Positions 1 to 7,072 of a DNA stretch of 12,671 bases are shown here, in pieces (position 1 is the first letter of the stretch; the number at the start of each line of letters is the position of its first letter). The notes beneath the pieces are model-generated. The model saw nothing but the letters and a program-made list of their open reading frames with translations, searched no databases and had not been told where the DNA came from. This stretch comes from Candidatus Woesearchaeota archaeon (GTDB lineage: Archaea > Nanobdellota > Nanobdellia > SCGC-AAA011-G17 > GW2011-AR17): contig JACQSW010000017.1 of assembly GCA_016211095.1 (NCBI GenBank), positions 1 to 12,671 of the forward strand, in the 5' to 3' direction. The translations under genes were made by a program, and so were the position numbers.

Positions 1-2738
1 ATTTTGAGGTAGGCATTTTTTACCTGTCGCGCATTCCATCCTGCTTTGGTTAGGTTGCTTGTTATTTCTTCTTTTTTCATCCCTTTCTGTATCGCTTTTT
101 CGATGTATTCTTTCATTGTTTTTAGCTCGGCCTGTTTTTGTGGCGGGCTGCTTGTTATTTTTGTTAGTTGCTTGTGCCAGGCTAATTCTTCGAAGGCGAA
201 TTGGGCTTGTTTTTCTGACCATCCGCTTTTTAGCAGGGCTTCTGTTATTTTGTCATCGGCTGCCCCTTTTTCTTTTGATGATTTGATGTAGTCAGTTACT
301 GCTTTTAGGTCTGCATCGTTTTTGAACGGGTTTTTTCCCCTTGTTAGTTCCCTGAAATTTCCTGGCCCCCTGTAGAGGTTTAGGTAGAATGCAATTATTA
401 TAACGACGGCTATTATGCTTATTATTAGCCACCACGGCCTTTTTGGCTTGCAGTCTTGCGGGCAGCTAAACTTGTCTTCTAGCGGCGTTGTGCATACTCT
501 GTCACCGCATTCCACTTTTTTCTCTTCGGGTGGCTGTTCTTCTCCTTCTTCAGGCGTAAAGATTATTGTTTTTAAGTCATTTACGTCAACGTCTAAGTTG
601 TTGTCTATGATGTAGTAATACGTTTTTTCGCTTCCGCTGCTTAATGATGGGAGTTTCCATTTGAGTATTGGGTCGTCTTTGACGGTGATTGGGGCTTCCC
701 CCTCTTCAAAGATTAAGTCATCTGTGGAGGGCGCAGCATTTTTTTCTATTATTTCGTATACGTCAACATCTTTCAGGTTCTCTAAAGCCTTGATTGTTTT
801 TTTAACGAGGTGGCCGTTGAGTTCTTCGCTGTTTCCCCTCTTGATGCTGAACTTTTTTAGTTCTGTAGTTACTTGAATTTTTTGTTGCATGAAGTATACT
901 TCTTTTGATTCGTATCCTTCTGGCACAATTTCGCTTATTATTTGGTTTGGCTCGATGGATAGTGTGTCGGTGAAGCTCTTAATGAATTTTGCAGATTTGA
1001 TTGCAGCAGAGGTTAGGTTGTCAACTTCTTTTTTGATGCTTGTTAATTCCTGCGTTTGTTCATTTCTCGGGGCCGAGCTTATCTTAAGCGCCCCAAGCCT
1101 GCTTTCAAGTGTGGATAAGGCTGCTAAGTCGTCATTTATTTCTGTGCCGAGTTTTGAAATTTCAACAATTTTTTGGATGTTGGCGTCTTGGCCGCTGATT
1201 ATATTGTTAAGCGCTGATTTTGTTTCTTGCAGCTTTTGTTCAACTTCTCCGAGTTCGGTTGGTGTTGCGTTTTTGTAAGTTATTATTGGCACTGATGATT
1301 TGTTGGAGTTTCCTATCCATGCTTCTAGGAGGCTGACCTTTGAGTCTCCGCTAAAATTTGCGGGAGAGGTTAAATTTGAAAAGATTGTTAGCGGCAGGAT
1401 GGCAAGGCTTGAGGCATTTGACAAATCAACAAAGCCCAACTCGTATATTGTTGGTGGGGTTGTGTTAGCTTCGTAGAATTTGTCTGTGCTTTCAGGCGCT
1501 TCTGCAAACACATAATTCAGTGATAAGGATGACAAAACTATTTTTCCTTCCCCTTGGCCGCCAACTTTGAATGTCACTAAGCAGTTTTCTCCGTCGAACG
1601 TTTGGCAACTAGCAAGGTAGCCGTCTGCTCCTGCAATTTTTTCTTTTAGGAATGTTAACGATGTTTGCAGGTTAGCGGTTAAGGTTGTTGTTGATGAGAA
1701 TGTTCCTGTGTAGTTTGCGGGATTGACCTTGATGAAGTAGTCTCTTGCGCTGGCAACGCAGCTTAGCTGGGATGCTAGCGGGCTCTGGATTTCGTCGCAG
1801 GTGTAAGCTGATTTTGGAGTGAGCTTGTCAGCAACCAACTCAAAAGTTGAAACTCCCGCAACCTCATCTGCAAATTGCGAATAAACACATATCAAATTAT
1901 TTCCGTTAATAGCGTATTCTGTTTGGATTTCACAGCTATTCCAACTGGCAGGGGAGTTTACTGCTGGTTCTGGTAGGTCGCATCCTACATCGACCAAGGC
2001 TTCTGCATCTTGCCCGCTAAGTGAAGTTATTCTTAGCAAAACCGCTTTTATATCATCATTAGCTGTTAGTTTTTTGTATTTAGCAGAAATGTTGAACCTG
2101 TTAGCGTAAGGGAGGTTTATTAGTTGGCAATACCCTGTTGTGTTCTTAGTTATTCCATTCATTGTTGTGTCTAATGTTCCCTTAAGCCCATCAGGGTTAA
2201 CTTCTTCGCCCCATCCTACAAAACTGCCAAGGTAACGCCATTCGTTGCTTTCATCCTCTAAGAAGTCGATGTAAGGGAATTTTAGGTAATTATTGTTATA
2301 GCTTTGGCCTGAAATGGCAAACTCAATAGTTTGTATCTCTTGAACCTCCTTAGGTATCACTATGCCTATCCTCTTTGGCGAGTCTGCCGTGATTGTTAAA
2401 ACTTTTTGAGTCGCGGGATTTGTGCCTATTAATGACCCTGCAGTTTTTTTGTAAGAGGCGTTAATCTTGTCAAGCGCTTCAGAAATTTTTAGTTGGAAGA
2501 GGCTGTTGTCTAGCTTCAGGTTAAGCGGGGTGTCTGCTGAGAATGAAGAGTTAAAAATAATTTGGAACTCGCCAACGATTGCTTCGTTAGGCATAAAATT
2601 TGTTCTTGCCAGGCTTATGTTGATTATGGGTGGTGTTTCTTGGCCTGCTAAGGAAAAGTTTATTGCTAAAATAGAAATAGCCAAAATTAGAATTACGCTA
2701 AATCCAGCTAATTTGTTAAAATTTTTTTTGGTAAACAC
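1..2738 (-). CDS. Large secreted single-pass surface protein, 5' part (runs off left edge)
   Basis: One open frame of 912 codons with no stop reaches the window edge, so the C-terminus is missing. The chosen GTG start (2736-2738) has GAAGGTG eight bases upstream; another in-frame GTG at 2763-2765 lacks such a site, and an in-frame TAA lies just above it. Residues about 10-31 are a hydrophobic signal or anchor ending in SLAG. Residues 32-765 are polar, rich in Asn-X-Ser/Thr sequons, and include a long helical, coiled-coil-like stretch at about 493-588. A four-Cys module (C744, C749, C759, C763; CGDxxC...EDxxSCPQDC) stands directly before a transmembrane helix at about 769-790. The cytoplasmic tail has two 42-residue repeats. 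I infer an extracellular receptor, adhesin or envelope protein; Cys modules and layouts like this are common in DPANN surface proteins. No catalytic motif was recognised. It is divergent from secFD. Confidence 0.85.
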   Translation of the reverse strand, partial: MFTKKNFNKLAGFSVILILAISILAINFSLAGQETPPIINISLARTNFMPNEAIVGEFQIIFNSSFSADTPLNLKLDNSLFQLKISEALDKINASYKKTAGSLIGTNPATQKVLTITADSPKRIGIVIPKEVQEIQTIEFAISGQSYNNNYLKFPYIDFLEDESNEWRYLGSFVGWGEEVNPDGLKGTLDTTMNGITKNTTGYCQLINLPYANRFNISAKYKKLTANDDIKAVLLRITSLSGQDAEALVDVGCDLPEPAVNSPASWNSCEIQTEYAINGNNLICVYSQFADEVAGVSTFELVADKLTPKSAYTCDEIQSPLASQLSCVASARDYFIKVNPANYTGTFSSTTTLTANLQTSLTFLKEKIAGADGYLASCQTFDGENCLVTFKVGGQGEGKIVLSSLSLNYVFAEAPESTDKFYEANTTPPTIYELGFVDLSNASSLAILPLTIFSNLTSPANFSGDSKVSLLEAWIGNSNKSSVPIITYKNATPTELGEVEQKLQETKSALNNIISGQDANIQKIVEISKLGTEINDDLAALSTLESRLGALKISSAPRNEQTQELTSIKKEVDNLTSAAIKSAKFIKSFTDTLSIEPNQIISEIVPEGYESKEVYFMQQKIQVTTELKKFSIKRGNSEELNGHLVKKTIKALENLKDVDVYEIIEKNAAPSTDDLIFEEGEAPITVKDDPILKWKLPSLSSGSEKTYYYIIDNNLDVDVNDLKTIIFTPEEGEEQPPEEKKVECGDRVCTTPLEDKFSCPQDCKPKRPWWLIISIIAVVIIIAFYLNLYRGPGNFRELTRGKNPFKNDADLKAVTDYIKSSKEKGAADDKITEALLKSGWSEKQAQFAFEELAWHKQLTKITSSPPQKQAELKTMKEYIEKAIQKGMKKEEITSNLTKAGWNARQVKNAYLK
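3..311 (-). repeat. Two tandem 42-residue repeats in the tail of the surface protein
   Basis: Residues 810-851 and 871-912 of the surface protein align without gaps at an offset of 61 residues. Both follow the pattern [DE]LK..(T/K)(D/E)YI....(E/Q)KG....(K/E)IT..L.K(S/A)GW...Q. The spacing and helical pattern suggest small helical bundles on the cytoplasmic side. The second copy reaches the window edge, so more copies may follow. The family name is not known to me. Confidence 0.75.
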
Positions 2739-2785
2739 TTCCTTAACACCTTCTCTTTTTCCCACCAGAATTTAATAGTGGGGAC

Positions 2786-2794
2786 AATATATAA
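2786..2794 (-). promoter_or_regulatory. TATA box of the surface-protein gene
   Basis: The minus strand reads TTATATATT, preceded by a purine-rich GAAAATC that could serve as BRE. Its centre is about 52 nt before the GTG start at 2738, leaving room for a leader of some 25 nt that contains the GAAGGTG ribosome binding site. Transcription could instead begin near the upstream GTG at 2765. Confidence 0.6.
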
Positions 2795-2804
2795 GATTTT
2801 CTGC

Positions 2805-2847
2805 CTGAAACAGATTACGAATAAATATTTATTCTTCTCTGAAACAG
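2805..2847. promoter_or_regulatory. Symmetric repeat array between divergent promoters, candidate operator
   Basis: The 9-mer CTGAAACAG occurs at 2805-2813 and again at 2839-2847. Midway between them is a perfect 16-bp palindrome, GAATAAATATTTATTC (2819-2834). The palindrome centre (2826.5) coincides with the midpoint of the two 9-mers (2826). Each 9-mer is itself a CTG-N3-CAG dyad. The array lies between the two divergent TATA boxes and upstream of both, where a regulator could act on the surface protein and secFD together. The AT-rich palindrome could alternatively act as a bidirectional TATA element. Confidence 0.45.
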
Positions 2848-2880
2848 TTCTTATTCGCAGCAAAGCGGATAAAGGCAAAA

Positions 2881-2889
2881 TTATTTAAA
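2881..2889 (+). promoter_or_regulatory. TATA box of secF-secD
   Basis: TTATTTAAA is preceded by GGCAAAA (BRE-like). Its centre is about 31 nt before the ATG at 2916 and only about 16 nt before the TTG at 2901. This distance supports the ATG as the real start on an almost leaderless mRNA. Confidence 0.6.
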
Positions 2890-2915
2890 CAACCACATTT
2901 TTGTTTGAAACGCTA

Positions 2916-3797
2916 ATGAATCGGTTTGAACCATTTTATTTTAAGCATTACAAAAAATTTACAATCATCCCAGTATTTTTGCTCCTTTTAGCTATTGGAG
3001 TATTATTTTTTAATTATGTAAAAACTGGCGACATTATAGACAAAGATGTTTCTTTAAAGGGCGGATTAACTATAACTGTGGCCACGGGCAAAACTTTTCC
3101 TGATCTTGAGAACTATTTGAAGTCGGAATTTAAGGAAGGAGATTTTTCTGTCAGGCAGCTAAAAGAGTTCGGAACTGACAAACAGCAAGGCCTAATCATT
3201 GAAGCGAGCAACATTAAAGAAGGTACGCTGAAGAAAAAACTTGAAGAAAAAATGGGGCTTAGCTTAACGCAAGACAACTATTCTGTTGAAGAGATGGGTT
3301 CAAGCCTAGGCGAATCGTTCTATAAGCAAATGATAACAGCCATACTCCTCGCTTTCATCTTAATGGCCGTGGTGGTTGCCATATCTTTCCGAACTTTCAT
3401 ACCATCTTTTGCTGTTATTTTTTCCGCATTCACCGACATGGTTGTAACATTGGCTATAATCAGCGTATTAGATTTTAAGCTTTCAACTGCCGGCCTAGCC
3501 GCCCTCCTGCTCCTGATTGGCTACTCAATTGATACAGATATCTTGCTAACAACTAAAGTTTTGAAAAGAAGAAAAGAAGGGGAAGTCTTTGATAGGATGG
3601 TTGAATCAATGAAAACCGGTTTAACGATGACAGCTACAACAATAGTGGCCTTGCTTGTCGGCTACTTGGTGTCAAACTCTTTTATCCTAAAAGAAATGTT
3701 TGCAATTATAATCATTGGCTTGCTCATTGATGTATTAACAACTTACCTAATGAATGCTGGAGTGCTCGTTTGGTATGTGAAGAGGAAACATGGCTAA
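2916..3797 (+). CDS. secF: Protein translocase subunit SecF
   Basis: SecF, with SecD, forms the membrane partner of the SecYE translocon that assists release of exported proteins on the outer face of the membrane; archaea lack SecA. The product (293 aa from ATG 2916; 298 if the in-frame TTG at 2901 were used) has the SecF layout: one N-terminal membrane helix, an external domain opening with D-x-SLKGGL, then five C-terminal helices. The GYSIDTDIL stretch followed by a basic KVLKRRKEG loop in the fourth helix region is the archaeal form of the conserved SecF/RND motif. I prefer ATG 2916 because of the TATA distance; there is no Shine-Dalgarno. The 3' end overlaps secD by 8 nt, implying co-translation. 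The secF-then-secD order is usual in archaea and opposite to bacteria. Confidence 0.95.
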   Translation: MNRFEPFYFKHYKKFTIIPVFLLLLAIGVLFFNYVKTGDIIDKDVSLKGGLTITVATGKTFPDLENYLKSEFKEGDFSVRQLKEFGTDKQQGLIIEASNIKEGTLKKKLEEKMGLSLTQDNYSVEEMGSSLGESFYKQMITAILLAFILMAVVVAISFRTFIPSFAVIFSAFTDMVVTLAIISVLDFKLSTAGLAALLLLIGYSIDTDILLTTKVLKRRKEGEVFDRMVESMKTGLTMTATTIVALLVGYLVSNSFILKEMFAIIIIGLLIDVLTTYLMNAGVLVWYVKRKHG

Positions 3798-5547
3798 ACT
3801 AAGAAGAATATTAACTCTGCGCGTATGGCTCGTTTTGATAGCTGTCCTGCTATCATTAATAGCGATAAACCCTTCCCCATCAGCGCAAGGCGTTCAAATA
3901 AAAAGCGTAGAAAAGGGAAGCATTGAAATTGACAGCGGCTTAGCAGTTGGGCAAATAATAAAAACTGTCAATGATAAACAAATCAATACCCTCCAAGATT
4001 ATTATGAGTCTATAAAAGAGTTTGAAAGAAACGCTAAGCTGGTTGTTGTTGAAACAGATCATGGAATTTTCTCTTACAACATAACAGATTCCTTAGGGTT
4101 CGATGTTGACTCAAACTTAACAGTGACCTCTTCTGAAACATTCAGCCCGATAGGAACCGACTGGAAAGTGACGGGCATAAATAAAGAAAAAATAAGCAAC
4201 AAAGAAGAATTCAACAAAATTTTAGATGAGATGTTGCCAAAAAAGATTCTCAAAATAAAAACGAACAAAGCAGAAGCAGCGTACTTAGCCAGGGGAAAGC
4301 CTAAAATCGGAATTGGGGAAGCCTCAAAGAACAACCTAAAAAAAGGCTTGGAACTTGAGGGCGGAACACGGGTTCTCCTCAAACCGATAACTAATGGAAC
4401 AGCAATAACAGACAGAAATATTAATGATTTGATAAAAGTTATGAGCAACAGGCTAAATGTTTACGGCTTAAGCGACATAAAAATTAGGGATGCTAAAGAT
4501 TGGCAGGGAAACAGATATGTCATGATAGAGCTTGCCGGGATAACCAAGGAAGAAGTTGAAGGCTTAATCGCCCAGCAAGGAAAATTCGAAGCAAAGATAG
4601 GCAACGAAACAGTTTTCGTTGGCGGCAACAAAGACATCCCATTTGTTTGCCGGGATGATGGCAGTTGCAGCGGCGTAAGAGACTGCGGGCAAAGCAGCCA
4701 AAATGAGTGGCGCTGCAAATTTGAATTCGTGATACGCTTAAGCCCTTCTGCTGCGAAAAAACATGCCGAAGTAACCAACAAGCTAGACATTGTTAGCTCG
4801 GAGAGCGGAAACCAAATTTTGAGTGAAAAAATAGATTTCTTTTTGGATGGAAAAAAAGTTGACAGCTTACAAATAAGCGCAGACCTCAAAGGTGCTGAAG
4901 CAACATCCATAGCTATTTCTGGCCCAGGCTCCGCCCAAACAAAGATTGGCGCAGTTGATTCTGCGCTGCAAAACATGGACAAATTACAAACAATACTTAT
5001 TACAGGCTCCTTGCCGTTTGATATAGAAATAGTTAAGCTTGACTCAATATCCCCTGTTTTGGGAAAAAGCTTCATTAATAATGCGTTCGTTACCGGCATT
5101 ATAGCGTTTATTGGTGTAGCAGTAGTCATCTTCATAAGATACAGAAAAATTAAAATCCTCCTTCCCATGATGCTCACAAGCGGCATTGAGATATTCTTAA
5201 CCTTAGGCTTTGCAGCTGTAATACAATGGAATCTTGATATAGCTTCTATAGCTGGAATAATCGCCGCTGTTGGAACGGGCGTTGATGACCAAATAGTCAT
5301 TGTTGATGAGGTCTTAAAAGGAGCAACTGATACACTTTACACTTGGAAAGAAAGAATCAAAAGAGCATTCTTCATAGTTTTTATTGCTTATGCAGCGACA
5401 GTTGCCGCCATGGTTCCGCTGCTAACAGCAGGCGCAGGTTTGTTGAGGGGCTTTGCCATAACAACAATCATAGGAGTCAGCATTGGCGTTTTCTTAACTA
5501 GGCCCGCCTTCGCAAGCGTTGTTGAGCGTATCATGAAAGAGGAGTAA
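3790..5547 (+). CDS. secD: Protein translocase subunit SecD with extra N-terminal PDZ-like region
   Basis: Partner of SecF in export and in membrane protein maturation. At 585 aa it is long for an archaeal SecD. Residues 11-26 form the first membrane helix. Residues 34-100 (IKSVEKGS...VGQIIKTVNDKQINTLQDYY) and about 115-160 (WKVTGINKEKISNKEEF) look like two PDZ-like modules that come before the usual SecD domain. That domain begins with LELEGGTRVLL at 187-197, equivalent to the D-x-x-GG motif. Cysteines C287, C293, C299 and C309 cluster in an inserted loop and could form two external disulfides. Five helices follow from about 430 to 575, with GTGVDDQIVIVDE at 495-507 carrying the conserved acidic residues of helix 4. 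AGAGG-like sequence precedes the ATG, which overlaps the secF stop region. Confidence 0.95.
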   Translation: MAKLRRILTLRVWLVLIAVLLSLIAINPSPSAQGVQIKSVEKGSIEIDSGLAVGQIIKTVNDKQINTLQDYYESIKEFERNAKLVVVETDHGIFSYNITDSLGFDVDSNLTVTSSETFSPIGTDWKVTGINKEKISNKEEFNKILDEMLPKKILKIKTNKAEAAYLARGKPKIGIGEASKNNLKKGLELEGGTRVLLKPITNGTAITDRNINDLIKVMSNRLNVYGLSDIKIRDAKDWQGNRYVMIELAGITKEEVEGLIAQQGKFEAKIGNETVFVGGNKDIPFVCRDDGSCSGVRDCGQSSQNEWRCKFEFVIRLSPSAAKKHAEVTNKLDIVSSESGNQILSEKIDFFLDGKKVDSLQISADLKGAEATSIAISGPGSAQTKIGAVDSALQNMDKLQTILITGSLPFDIEIVKLDSISPVLGKSFINNAFVTGIIAFIGVAVVIFIRYRKIKILLPMMLTSGIEIFLTLGFAAVIQWNLDIASIAGIIAAVGTGVDDQIVIVDEVLKGATDTLYTWKERIKRAFFIVFIAYAATVAAMVPLLTAGAGLLRGFAITTIIGVSIGVFLTRPAFASVVERIMKEE

Positions 5548-5581
5548 AATTTTTAAAGAAGAAAAAACATTAAATGCTTAA

Positions 5582-5589
5582 GAGGTGAT
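5582..5589 (+). promoter_or_regulatory. Strong ribosome binding site GAGGTGAT
   Basis: This 8-mer is the full complement of the usual archaeal 16S rRNA 3' end (AUCACCUC) and stands 6 nt before the ATG at 5596. A TTTTTAAAG at about 5550-5558 could give the small gene its own promoter in addition to readthrough from secD. Confidence 0.7.
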
Positions 5590-5595
5590 GCTTTA

Positions 5596-5787
5596 ATGGC
5601 TTTGATAGAAAACCAGATGCTGCTGATTCTTTATGTTATACTTGGCGCTGTGGCAGCAATGATTTATGCGTTGAGAAGAATATTTATCCTTGAAAGAAGG
5701 ATACTTATGCTTGACCAAAACATATTAAATCTTGACAAGAAGATCAGCACACATTTCGGCGGTAAAGCTGGAAAGAAAAAAAGGTGA
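5596..5787 (+). CDS. Small membrane protein with cytoplasmic coiled coil, unknown function
   Basis: I do not recognise a family. The 63-aa product has one membrane helix at about residues 7-26 (LLILYVILGAVAAMIYAL). A heptad-like helix follows at about 27-52, with repeated Leu/Ile (RIFILERRILMLDQNILNLDKK), and the tail is basic and ends GKKKR. Positive charges after the helix predict N-out/C-in topology. It follows secD by 48 nt on the same strand and has a perfect Shine-Dalgarno, so it is very likely translated, and well. A role as a small accessory of the Sec machinery is only suggested by position. A T-tract follows at 5792-5799. Confidence 0.75.
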   Translation: MALIENQMLLILYVILGAVAAMIYALRRIFILERRILMLDQNILNLDKKISTHFGGKAGKKKR

Positions 5788-5791
5788 TTAA

Positions 5792-5799
5792 TTTTTTTT
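5792..5799 (+). terminator. T-tract terminator after the secFD unit
   Basis: Eight consecutive T residues begin 5 nt after the stop of the 63-aa gene, without a hairpin. This fits archaeal oligo-T termination. It overlaps the last codon and stop of the convergent apt gene. Confidence 0.45.
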
Positions 5800-6322
5800 A
5801 TTCGCCTTCAAATTCCACTAAGTGAAATGTGGAATAGCCTTTTAGTTTTTCTTTTCCTTTTAAATCTGGCAGGTTTATTATGAATGCGCATTCTACAACT
5901 TTTCCACCAAGATTTTCTACAAGTTTTATAACCGCTTTTACTGTGCCCGCAGTCGCAATTAAGTCGTCAATTATAAGCACGTTATCTCCTTTTGAAATTG
6001 CGTCGGTGTGTATCTCTATGGCGTCTTTGCCGTATTCAAGTTTGTATTCTACTCTTGCGGTTTTTGCTGGTAGCTTTCCTGGTTTTCTTGCGAGAACGAA
6101 TGGTAGGCCTAATTTGTATGATAGTGCTGATCCGAAGATAAATCCCCTGCTTTCTATTCCTATTATTTTGTCAATTTTTTGATTTTTGTATCTTTTGGCT
6201 AATGTGTCAACGGATTTTTTGAAGGCTTTCGGATTTGTCAGCAGTGTTGTTATGTCCCTGAACATTACCCCTTGTTTTGGGAAGTGGGGGATTGTCCTTA
6301 TTGCGTTTTTTATTTCTTCCAT
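5798..6322 (-). CDS. apt: Adenine phosphoribosyltransferase
   Basis: Catalyses adenine + PRPP to AMP + PPi, the purine salvage step in the cytoplasm. From the ATG at 6320-6322 the product is 174 aa, the usual Apt length. It opens with the family hallmark IPHFPKQGVMFRDIT at residues 11-25. IIGIESRGFIFGSAL (53-67) is the pyrophosphate-binding region, and VLIIDDLIATAGT (115-127) is the PRPP loop, with A where most relatives have the first G of ATGGT. An in-frame start 17 codons upstream is possible, but that extension matches nothing in the family, and the TATA box sits about 34 nt before ATG 6322. The 10-nt gap to the convergent 63-aa gene is very short. The sequence is of the common bacterial Apt type. 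AMP phosphorylase, about 1.2 kb away, acts on its product. Confidence 0.93.
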   Translation of the reverse strand: MEEIKNAIRTIPHFPKQGVMFRDITTLLTNPKAFKKSVDTLAKRYKNQKIDKIIGIESRGFIFGSALSYKLGLPFVLARKPGKLPAKTARVEYKLEYGKDAIEIHTDAISKGDNVLIIDDLIATAGTVKAVIKLVENLGGKVVECAFIINLPDLKGKEKLKGYSTFHLVEFEGE

Positions 6323-6350
6323 TTTTGGTGGGGGAAATTCTTGGTTGATT

Positions 6351-6360
6351 AAAAATATAT
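6351..6360 (-). promoter_or_regulatory. TATA box of apt
   Basis: The minus strand reads ATATATTTTT, centred about 34 nt before ATG 6322. This implies a leader of under 10 nt and rules against the longer start at 6373, which lies upstream of the box. Confidence 0.5.
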
Positions 6361-6405
6361 TTCCCGTAAACAAAAGGCTTTTGTAACTACTTTAAAATAA
6401 AAACG

Positions 6406-6416
6406 TTTATATATAA
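6406..6416 (+). promoter_or_regulatory. TATA box of the 191-aa protein gene
   Basis: TTTATATATAA is a near-ideal archaeal TATA box preceded by AAAAACG. It predicts a start near 6436 and a leader of about 35 nt that includes the GGAGGAT ribosome binding site at 6462-6468. Confidence 0.65.
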
Positions 6417-6471
6417 CTTGTTTTTCCTTATTCATGACAAAATATTAAACATATAGCTAATGGAGGATAAA

Positions 6472-7047
6472 ATGGGAAAAGACAAAGAACAACTGTTAAC
6501 AATGCTAAAATTTGGGGCGTATATAGCCGGAGCTAAAATAAAGAAAGCAGGAAAAGCTACTTACGAAGCAACGAAAGAAGCTTATCAAGAAGCAGCAGAA
6601 GAGCTTCCAGACAACATGAGCACAGGAGAAAAAGCTGGTTCAGTAGCAGGAAAAATTCTTGGAAGGCAAATAGAAGGGCTAGCGAAGCTAGCAAAAATTG
6701 GGGTAAATGCTGGAAAAAAATACTTAGAAGACAAGGAAATAATCGCGCAGCAAAACACAAACCCAATAAGGTGCTATGAAGCAAGCTTCAAAGAACAACC
6801 AAAAGAATACAGCATAAGCAACGGAGACAATCTCATCCTAAAAGTGACAGAAGAATTTACGCCAGGAAAATTTTATGCAGTAGTAAACCACAGTGAAAAG
6901 GGCGTAGATGCGTTACTAACTACTTATGGAATCCAATTAGGAAAAGAAATTCCGCTGGAAAACTATCTCCAACTTATTGAACAAGAAAAAAAAGTAGAAG
7001 AAAAACCAGCAAAGAAAGAAACGAAAGGCAAGAAAAGAAAAAAGTAA
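6472..7047 (+). CDS. Lys-rich protein of unknown function
   Basis: I do not recognise this 191-aa product. The start at 6472 is chosen because GGAGGAT (6462-6468) lies a few bases upstream; an in-frame ATG at 6460 overlaps that site and is less likely. Residues about 10-95 are Ala/Lys/Glu-rich helices, including KFGAYIAGAKIKKAGKATYE and a Gly/Ala-containing amphipathic stretch (AGSVAGKILGRQIEGLAKLA), with no clear membrane helix. Residues about 110-165 look like a small beta-rich or mixed domain (NGDNLILKVTEEF..GKFYAVVNHS). The tail (about 170-191) is almost entirely Lys/Glu and ends in KGKKRKK. A basic tail of this kind could bind nucleic acid, the ribosome or membrane lipid head groups. It has its own strong promoter, is divergent from apt, and is followed by T-tracts. 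Confidence 0.8.
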   Translation: MGKDKEQLLTMLKFGAYIAGAKIKKAGKATYEATKEAYQEAAEELPDNMSTGEKAGSVAGKILGRQIEGLAKLAKIGVNAGKKYLEDKEIIAQQNTNPIRCYEASFKEQPKEYSISNGDNLILKVTEEFTPGKFYAVVNHSEKGVDALLTTYGIQLGKEIPLENYLQLIEQEKKVEEKPAKKETKGKKRKK

Positions 7048-7050
7048 TCC

Positions 7051-7071
7051 TTTTTTTTCTATTATTTTTTT
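7051..7071 (+). terminator. Paired T-tracts terminating the 191-aa protein gene
   Basis: T8 at 7051-7058 and T7 at 7065-7071 follow the stop codon of the plus-strand gene at once, without a stem-loop. Archaeal RNA polymerase terminates on such oligo-T runs. The convergent AMP phosphorylase gene ends at 7073. Confidence 0.5.
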
Positions 7072-7072
7072 G

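Noticed and set aside
1..2775. Several plus-strand open frames of 66-129 codons across the left end
   Set aside because: They are shadows of the continuous 912-codon minus-strand frame, have no ribosome binding sites, and encode low-complexity Ser/Phe-rich peptides.
2901..2915. TTG at 2901 as the secF start
   Set aside because: It would put the TATA box only about 16 nt upstream of the start; ATG 2916 gives a normal distance and keeps the conserved protein intact.
4074..5300. Minus-strand frames of 124 and 279 codons inside secD
   Set aside because: They lie wholly within a clearly identified secD and have no family features or promoter.
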